Origin: JBEKYH01 sp049511115
GTDB lineage: Bacteria > Planctomycetota > Phycisphaerae > Tepidisphaerales > Tepidisphaeraceae
Reading direction: 5' to 3'
Assembly (NCBI GenBank): GCA_049511115.1
Contig: JBEKYH010000432.1
Location: 1-7,036 of the forward strand
DNA: 7,036 bases
Position numbers and translations under genes: made by a program. Below are positions 1 through 4,399 of the stretch, piece after piece (the stretch's first letter is position 1; every line of letters begins with the position of its first letter). The notes beneath the pieces were generated by a model. It saw nothing but the letters and a program-made list of their open reading frames with translations, had not been told where the DNA came from and searched no databases.

Positions 1-2
1 TG

Positions 3-2453
3 ATGACGCAAACCACTTCCATTAAATCGGCGCCACGGCGCAAGCGCCCGGCGAAAACGCAGCCGAAGTTATCGCGGACGCATAAGCCGGATGACATGAC
101 GCTGGAGGCATGGCAGATCGCGCTGCGCCGCCAGTTCGGCCGCGAGCAGAAATTCAAACTGAAAAATGTTGGCGCCGAGCCGGTCTTCTCCGATTTCCAG
201 GTGACCAATCCACAATCGAAAAGCACCTCTCGGGTGGCGATCCGGGGCGGCGATTTGGCTGACAATTTCTGCTCCTGCCCGGACTTTCTCACCAATACGC
301 TGGGGACGTGCAAGCACGTTGAATTTGTCCTGGCCAAACTGCGCCGCCAGAGTGGTGCCAAGGCGGCGATGCGCGAGGGATACCGCCCGGCGCACAGCGA
401 AGTGTATCTCCGCTACGGCGCCAAACGAGAGGTCCAGCTTCGCCGCGCAGCCCAGCGGCCGGCGGAATTTGACCGGTTGGCGGAGGCGTTTTTTGACGGC
501 GGCGGTGTGTTGCGGCCGACATCGTTTGCCCGATTCGAGCAATTTCTTTCCGAGTCCGCAAAGATCGACCATGAGTTGCGCTGCCAGGAAGATGTGCTGG
601 GATTTATCGCCGAGGTCCGCGACGGCGAGCGCCGCCGCCAGCGCCTCGCCGAGGCGTTTCCCAAGGGACCGCGCAGCCCCGGGTTCGAAAAGCTGCTGCG
701 CGTGCCGCTGTACGATTACCAGCGCGAGGGCGCGCTCTTCGCGGCCGGCGCGGGGCGCTGCCTGATCGGCGACGAAATGGGCCTGGGCAAGACCATCCAG
801 GCCATTGCCGCCGTGGAAATCATGGCCAAAAACTTCGGCGTCGAGCGCGTGCTGATCGTCTGCCCGACATCGCTGAAGCATCAATGGGAGCGCGAGATCG
901 CCAAGTTCGCCGACCGGTCCGTGCAGGTGATCGGCGGCCTGCGGGTACGGCGGGAAAAGCTCTTTGCGGCCGATGCGTTCTACAAAATCACCAACTACGA
1001 CACCGTTCACCGCGATCTTGACTTGATCGCCGCCTGGTCGCCGGATTTGGTGATCCTGGACGAAGCGCAGCGCATCAAAAATTGGAACACCCGCGCCGCG
1101 CGGTCGGTCAAACGGCTGGCATCGCCCTACGCGATTGTCCTGACCGGGACGCCGCTGGAAAACCGGCTGGAGGAACTGGTCTCGATCGTGCAGTTCGTGG
1201 ACCAGCATCGCCTGGGGCCGACGTTCCGGTTCCTGGCCGACCATCAAATCCACGATCCGGAAACGGGGCGCGTCGTTGGCTATAGCAACCTGGACTCCAT
1301 CGGCAAGACGCTGGCCCCGATTCTTATCCGTCGCAAAAAGGCCCAGGTTCTCGATCAGCTTCCGCCGCGGCTGGACAAGCATTTATTCGTCCGCATGACG
1401 CCCGAACAGATGAACCACCACACCGAGAACGGTGAAGTGGTCGCCCGCATCGTCCACAAATGGCGGCATGTCCATTTTCTCTCCGAGGCCGATCAGCGGC
1501 GGCTCATGATCGCCCTGCAAAATATGCGCATGAGCTGCGACAGCACCTATCTCCTGGATCACAAGACGGATTTCGGCGTGAAGGCGGATGAACTGGCGAC
1601 GCTGCTCGATGAAACATTGGAGCAGGCCGACGCGAAAGTGGTGATCTTCAGCCAGTGGCTGCGGATGCACGAGCTGCTGGTGCGGCGGCTGGAGAAGCGG
1701 CAATGGGAGCACGTGATGTTTCACGGCGGCGTGCCCGGCACGCAGCGAAAGAACCTGGTGGACCGCTTCCGCGAGGATCAAAACTGCCGGGCGTTTCTTT
1801 CCACCGACGCCGGCGGCGTGGGGCTGAACCTGCAACATGCGTCGGTGGTTATCAATATGGATGTGCCCTGGAACCCGGCCGTGCTGGAGCAGCGGATCGG
1901 GCGCGTCCATCGGTTGGGACAGCGGCAGCCGGTGCGCGTGGTGAATTTCGTCTCGCAGGGGACCATCGAAGAGGGGATGCTATCGCTCTTGAAGTTCAAG
2001 AAATCGCTGTTTGCCGGCGCGCTCGATGGCGGTGAAAAAGAAGTGTTCCTGGGCGGCAGCCGCTTGACTCGATTCATGGACACCGTGGAAAAGGCGACAG
2101 GTTCCATCCCAGCGCCGCCAGCGCAGGATCCGCCGGAGGAAGCGGACGACGAGGGGCCTGAAGACGAGGCGGCGCCCGCGGAAGTTACGTCGCAACCTGC
2201 CGCGCCCGCCTCCAGTGCCGCGACAGGAGATGTCTGGGCCGGTCTGCTGGAAACGGGGCTGACCGTGCTGGAGCAATTGGCGGCGGCAACGCGCGCGACG
2301 CCGGGCCAGACCACGGGTTCGCCCGGCGTGGCGTTCGTGCGGCGCGACGAACAGACCGGCGAGAGTTATTTGCGATTTCCCGTACCGAGTGCGGAGGTTC
2401 TCGACCGCGCGCTGGGAGCGATCGGGGCGTTGTTGGAGCGGTTCAGGAAGTGA
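3..2453 (+). CDS. SWIM zinc-finger SNF2-family DEAD/DEAH-like ATPase (helicase-related, RapA/HepA-like)
   Basis: An 816-residue protein expected to be a cytoplasmic dsDNA-translocating ATPase that remodels protein-DNA or RNA polymerase complexes. After a basic N-terminus, a SWIM zinc finger is visible as C90-x-C92-x10-C103-x-H105. The SNF2 core follows: Q-like YDYQ at 237-240, motif I DEMGLGKT at 257-264, motif Ia near 284-299 (CPTSLKHQWE), motif II DEAQ at 353-356, motif III TGTPLEN at 381-387, motif IV VVIFSQW near 546-552, motif V STDAGGVGLNL at 600-610 and motif VI QRIGRVHRLGQ at 630-640. All catalytic motifs look intact. An acidic, Ala/Pro-rich linker at about 701-745 leads to a short predicted-helical tail. 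The ATG shares its A with a TGA at bases 1-3 (TGATG), which supports this start and suggests coupling to a gene upstream of the window. The family is clear; the cellular role is not known. Confidence 0.93.
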   Translation: MTQTTSIKSAPRRKRPAKTQPKLSRTHKPDDMTLEAWQIALRRQFGREQKFKLKNVGAEPVFSDFQVTNPQSKSTSRVAIRGGDLADNFCSCPDFLTNTLGTCKHVEFVLAKLRRQSGAKAAMREGYRPAHSEVYLRYGAKREVQLRRAAQRPAEFDRLAEAFFDGGGVLRPTSFARFEQFLSESAKIDHELRCQEDVLGFIAEVRDGERRRQRLAEAFPKGPRSPGFEKLLRVPLYDYQREGALFAAGAGRCLIGDEMGLGKTIQAIAAVEIMAKNFGVERVLIVCPTSLKHQWEREIAKFADRSVQVIGGLRVRREKLFAADAFYKITNYDTVHRDLDLIAAWSPDLVILDEAQRIKNWNTRAARSVKRLASPYAIVLTGTPLENRLEELVSIVQFVDQHRLGPTFRFLADHQIHDPETGRVVGYSNLDSIGKTLAPILIRRKKAQVLDQLPPRLDKHLFVRMTPEQMNHHTENGEVVARIVHKWRHVHFLSEADQRRLMIALQNMRMSCDSTYLLDHKTDFGVKADELATLLDETLEQADAKVVIFSQWLRMHELLVRRLEKRQWEHVMFHGGVPGTQRKNLVDRFREDQNCRAFLSTDAGGVGLNLQHASVVINMDVPWNPAVLEQRIGRVHRLGQRQPVRVVNFVSQGTIEEGMLSLLKFKKSLFAGALDGGEKEVFLGGSRLTRFMDTVEKATGSIPAPPAQDPPEEADDEGPEDEAAPAEVTSQPAAPASSAATGDVWAGLLETGLTVLEQLAAATRATPGQTTGSPGVAFVRRDEQTGESYLRFPVPSAEVLDRALGAIGALLERFRK

Positions 2454-2478
2454 GGGAGTGAAACGGCTGGTGTGCTTA

Positions 2479-2498
2479 AAGGCCACCTCCGCGGCCTT
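2479..2498 (+). terminator. Weak stem-loop after the SNF2 gene
   Basis: AAGGCC at 2479-2484 and GGCCTT at 2493-2498 form a perfect 6-bp stem with an 8-base loop, 26 bases after the SNF2 stop codon. No T-tract follows, so it is at best a weak or Rho-assisted terminator. The position is suggestive but the hairpin could be chance in GC-rich DNA. Confidence 0.25.
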
Positions 2499-2570
2499 CC
2501 CTCGGAAATACCGGGGGCGGGGGAATACAAAGGGAGCGATGGCGATGGCGTCACGGCGGGGTGATGACAG

Positions 2571-2640
2571 GGCAATCGCGTTTGGCCGGGTTGCTCCGGT
2601 CCCCTCTCCATGTACTCAGGGAGAGGGATAGGGTGAGGGT
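2571..2640 (-). repeat. Dispersed hairpin repeat, copy A (inverted orientation)
   Basis: Read on the minus strand this copy has ACCCTCACCC, then CCCTCTCC and GGAGAGGG forming a perfect 8-bp stem (2602-2609 with 2620-2627 on the plus strand), and ends with CCAAACGCGATTGCC (plus-strand 2571-2585). The core with GAGTACA in the loop and the terminal block are shared with copies B and C. It belongs to the CCCTCACCC/CCCTCTCCC class of extragenic palindromic repeats found in many GC-rich bacteria. No transposase is present. The middle (about 2586-2600) differs from B and C. Confidence 0.8.
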
Positions 2641-2664
2641 CGCTTTTGAGTGGCCAATGACTGT

Positions 2665-2740
2665 TCGAACTGCCGAAGAACCCTCACCCCGGCCCTCTCC
2701 CCGAGTACAGGGCGAGGGAGAAATCCCAAAAGCGATTGCC
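2665..2740 (+). repeat. Dispersed hairpin repeat, copy B
   Basis: A 76-base element that matches copy C (3339-3414) at 69 of 76 positions without gaps by hand alignment. It contains CCCTCACCCC, a hairpin of CCCTCTCCC (2693-2701) with GGGCGAGGG (2710-2718), and ends in GCGATTGCC. It faces copy A across about 40 bases, so A plus B form a long inverted repeat. It lies 60 bases before the mop remnant and, as a direct repeat with C, brackets the mop/modE-like unit. Confidence 0.85.
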
Positions 2741-2800
2741 GTGGCGGTGATGACGCGCGGGCGTTGTATCTATTGCCCGATGCGGCGAGAATCCCCGCCC

Positions 2801-2930
2801 ATGGCACTCAGCGCACGCAATCAATTTCGCGGGAAGGTGGTCTCCGTTCGCGGCGGCAGCGTCATGAGCGAGGTCGTCATTCGCGGTTATCAAGGCCACT
2901 GAAGTCATCATTTCCACAGACATCGAATGA
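2801..2930 (+). pseudogene. mop: Molbindin (Mop/TOBE molybdate-binding) gene, broken by internal out-of-frame deletion
   Basis: Starting at the ATG at 2801, the frame encodes MALSARNQFRGKVVSV followed by RGGSVMSEVVI (to 2881), the typical N-terminal strand region of a Mop/TOBE domain. This frame then runs into TGA at 2900-2902 after 33 codons. One frame over, 2883-2927 encodes AVIKATEVIISTDIE and stops at TGA 2928-2930, which is the typical Mop C-terminus. About 28 residues of the usual 65-70-residue domain are missing between the halves, and the join is out of frame, so simple frameshifting could not restore a full domain. The ancestral stop overlaps the ATG of the next gene (ATGA at 2927-2930), evidence that the second frame was once translated in an operon with it. 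Mop proteins bind molybdate or tungstate in oligomers; this copy is unlikely to. Identification is from recalled family motifs. Confidence 0.82.
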
Positions 2931-3337
2931 AACCCACCGGAGGCAAACAACCACGGCGCAAAATCGCCGAGCTGGGCGCCGCCTTGCGCCCCAACCTGCG
3001 CGGCAAAGTGTGGGTGGAAATCGGCAAGTCCGCCGCCCTGACCGAGGCGGGCGCTGACCTTCTCGAGCAGATCGCCGCCTGCGGATCGCTCTCCGAAGCC
3101 GCCCGTCGGCTGCACTACAGCTATCGCCGCGCCTGGCTGCTCATCGACGCCATGAACCGCCACTGGCCAAAGCCCCTGGTGACCACCGCCGTCGGTGGCG
3201 AGCGCGGCGGCGGCACCCGCATCACCGAACTCGGCTCGGTCGCCCTCCGCAGCTACCGCGATTTGCAGTTGCAACTGGAGCATCTCCTCGACGCGGCCAG
3301 CGAGCCATTCGCCAAATCCGTCCGCTCAAGGGTGTAG
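2927..3337 (+). CDS. Stand-alone ModE-type winged-helix (LysR-like HTH) transcription regulator
   Basis: A 136-residue protein matching the N-terminal DNA-binding domain of ModE. The core begins near RPNLRGKVWVEI (21-32), the helix-turn-helix spans about 51-77 with the hallmark GSLSEAARRL and SYRRAWLLIDAMN, and a glycine-rich wing with GGERGGGTRIT (90-100) is followed by LG and a C-terminal helix. ModE of E. coli has two further Mop/TOBE domains that bind molybdate; here none follows, so this is the HTH-only form, which is common outside proteobacteria. Its ATG overlaps the ancestral stop of the broken mop gene (ATGA), and no Shine-Dalgarno sequence is evident ahead of it, suggesting translation once depended on coupling to mop. 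It is the only DNA-binding regulator gene seen in the window, and ModE-box-like operators lie 116 bases downstream of its stop and again near 6386. It is expected to dimerise; its ligand dependence is unknown. Confidence 0.88.
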   Translation: MKPTGGKQPRRKIAELGAALRPNLRGKVWVEIGKSAALTEAGADLLEQIAACGSLSEAARRLHYSYRRAWLLIDAMNRHWPKPLVTTAVGGERGGGTRITELGSVALRSYRDLQLQLEHLLDAASEPFAKSVRSRV

Positions 3338-3338
3338 C

Positions 3339-3414
3339 TCGAAGTTCCGAAGAACCCTCACCCCGACCCTCTCCCTGAGTACAGGGCGAGGGGGAAATCC
3401 CAAACGCGACTGCC
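3339..3414 (+). repeat. Dispersed hairpin repeat, copy C
   Basis: This is a direct copy of element B, differing at 7 of 76 positions. Its hairpin is the strongest of the three: CCCTCTCCCTG (3367-3377) with CAGGGCGAGGG (3382-3392), 10 of 11 positions paired around a 4-base loop. It begins 2 bases after the TAG of the ModE-like gene, so it may act as that gene's transcript end or stabiliser, although no T-tract follows. Confidence 0.85.
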
Positions 3415-3446
3415 CTGGGAGGCGCTTCGCTCCATTCAAGCATTTC

Positions 3447-3475
3447 TTGACGCGCTATATCGTCGTGTATATAAG
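3447..3475 (+). promoter_or_regulatory. Sigma-70-like promoter of the prepilin/PEP-CTERM operon
   Basis: TTGACG (3447-3452) and TATAAG (3470-3475) are separated by exactly 17 bases, a close match to the housekeeping sigma-70 consensus. Transcription would start near 3482, leaving a leader of about 70 bases before the GTG at 3553. The same promoter with the same 17-base spacing recurs at 6380-6408 ahead of the second prepilin gene. This is inferred from sequence only. Confidence 0.7.
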
Positions 3476-3476
3476 G
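3453..3476 (+). promoter_or_regulatory. ModE-box-like operator within the prepilin promoter
   Basis: CGCTATATC (3453-3461), six spacer bases, then TATATAAGG (3468-3476). Against the recalled proteobacterial ModE consensus CGCTATATA-N6/7-TATATAACG this matches 16 of 18 positions with a permitted spacing. It fills the gap between -35 and -10 and includes the -10, so a bound protein would be expected to repress. The same site at 6386-6409 keeps both half-sites but has an entirely different 6-base spacer, the pattern expected of a two-half-site operator. The likely ligand is the ModE-like protein encoded at 2927-3337. Confidence 0.62.
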
Positions 3477-3490
3477 GGGGCGAGTTCTTG

Positions 3491-3514
3491 CGTTATATAT
3501 TCAGGGTCATAGCG
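3491..3514 (+). promoter_or_regulatory. Possible second, degenerate ModE-like half-site pair in the leader
   Basis: CGTTATATA (3491-3499) is a near-perfect left ModE half-site, and six bases later GTCATAGCG (3506-3514) matches the right half at 5 of 9 positions. It lies in the untranslated leader, 38 bases downstream of the first box. It is preceded by TTCTTG, as the first is, so it may be a decayed duplicate. The evidence is weak because the right half is poor. Confidence 0.3.
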
Positions 3515-3552
3515 CAAATCGCCGTTCGCTGTTAAGGAAGGAATAGCAGCCC

Positions 3553-4338
3553 GTGGGGATCGCCGCGCACAAGCGAGCCGGATTTACGATTGTCGAACTG
3601 CTGGTTGTCATCGGCATCATCGGCATTCTGATCGGACTGCTGTTGCCGGCGTTGGCCAAGGCGCGGGCGCAATCCCAGCAATTGCAGTGCGCATCCATTC
3701 TCCGCCAATGGGGCCAGGCGTTTTACATCTACGCGATCGATTACCAGAACATCTTTCCCCACTCCGGCGATGAAACGCGCAATCCGTTTTTTTACCAGAA
3801 CAAATACGACCCGGCGGATCCGCAGAATGAATCGTGCTATATCAATGTTCTTCCACCCCTGATGCACCAGCCGGCCTGGGCGAGCTTCCCTCTGGGGCAA
3901 AAGCCCACGGGCGGCATCTGGCAATGTCCGCTGGCCACGCCGCTTCCCGACAGCGCCTATGACTATCAGGCGTCGGTTTACGGGTATCACAGTTTCTGCA
4001 TGAATGAATATCTGGATAACACGCCACCGAAGTATCCATACTTTCTGAACATGGCCCGGGCGAAGACTCCGTCTTTCACATTGCTGATGTACGAAGTGAC
4101 CTTGAATCCGTCGCAGTGCTACGGGCAGAATCCGATTCCGGCCGGTTGCTATGTGGGTTACTACCCTGACGAATCGCCGCGTGCGCTGGGAGACCGGCAC
4201 CCCCATCAAAAAGGCAAACTAGGCGGCAATCTGATGATGCTCGACGGCCATGTCGAGTGGACCGACCACCTCTGGGACACAACGTTGCCTAACCCCGATT
4301 CGCCGCCCGTGACCGACCAAACGTGGTGGCCGTATTAG
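3553..4338 (+). CDS. Prepilin-like protein with N-terminal cleavage/methylation motif and H-Xn-DG tail
   Basis: A 261-residue type IV pilin-like/pseudopilin protein. A short leader with K7-R8 ends at G10, and prepilin peptidase should cut before F11 in the motif G|FTIVELLVV. Glu15 is the mature Glu5, followed by a hydrophobic helix to about residue 34. After this come QCASILRQW, a variable domain, and near the end H216-P-H218 with D231-G232-H233, corresponding to the prepilin processing-associated H-X9-DG motif. Here the spacing from H218 to DG is 12, so the motif carries an insertion. The start is GTG, with AGGAAGG at 3535-3541 eleven bases upstream, and it gives a normal-length leader. Such proteins are highly multiplied in planctomycetes and are usually annotated as DUF1559-like or type II secretion-like; their exact function is unknown. 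It is followed 61 bases later by the PEP-CTERM gene, with no clear terminator between. Confidence 0.9.
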   Translation: MGIAAHKRAGFTIVELLVVIGIIGILIGLLLPALAKARAQSQQLQCASILRQWGQAFYIYAIDYQNIFPHSGDETRNPFFYQNKYDPADPQNESCYINVLPPLMHQPAWASFPLGQKPTGGIWQCPLATPLPDSAYDYQASVYGYHSFCMNEYLDNTPPKYPYFLNMARAKTPSFTLLMYEVTLNPSQCYGQNPIPAGCYVGYYPDESPRALGDRHPHQKGKLGGNLMMLDGHVEWTDHLWDTTLPNPDSPPVTDQTWWPY

Positions 4339-4386
4339 GGTGACCTTATTGATGGGGGATCTGCAAACGCCTTACCTATTTTTCTG

Positions 4387-4391
4387 GGAGG
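4387..4391 (+). promoter_or_regulatory. Ribosome binding site that fixes the PEP-CTERM gene start
   Basis: GGAGG lies 8 bases before the ATG at 4400, a near-ideal Shine-Dalgarno sequence. It selects this ATG over the in-frame GTG at 4340, which would add 20 residues in front of an otherwise typical signal peptide. Confidence 0.85.
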
Positions 4392-4399
4392 AAAAGATC

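Noticed and set aside
69..1382. 437-codon open frame on the minus strand, and a similar 348-codon one at 4733-5779
   Set aside because: Both lie wholly antisense to well-supported genes and show low-complexity, Arg/Ala/Gly-rich translations with no recognisable domain. They are the usual result of GC-rich codon bias.
3..2453. SNF2 gene as part of a DISARM-like or other phage-defence island
   Set aside because: No methyltransferase, nuclease, DUF1998 or phospholipase-D gene is nearby. SWIM-SNF2 proteins are common housekeeping genes in this group.
2761..2790. Possible autoregulatory ModE box (CGTTGTATC) ahead of mop
   Set aside because: The left half matches only in part and no right half-site is found at N6 or N7.
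2822..2875. Resemblance of GKVVSVRGGSV to the N-terminus of F1 ATPase beta subunits
   Set aside because: The preceding SARNQF and following SEVVI, together with AVIKATEVII in the next frame and the ModE-like neighbour, fit Mop/TOBE far better.
2561..2902. 113-codon plus-strand open frame through the repeat region
   Set aside because: Its first two thirds are translated hairpin repeats (SPRPSPRVQGEGE-type sequence). Only the last 33 codons are meaningful, and these are the N-terminal part of the broken mop gene.
2571..3414. CRISPR array or transposon ends
   Set aside because: The three repeats are in mixed orientation and irregularly spaced, with genes between two of them. No cas gene, transposase or target-site duplication is visible.
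3468..3474. Archaeal-type TATA box (TATATAA)
   Set aside because: The gene content is bacterial, and TTGACG at 17-base spacing to TATAAG makes a normal sigma-70 promoter.
4340..4399. Upstream GTG start adding 20 residues to the PEP-CTERM protein
   Set aside because: It has no good ribosome binding site and would bury the signal peptide. The ATG at 4400 has GGAGG at ideal spacing.
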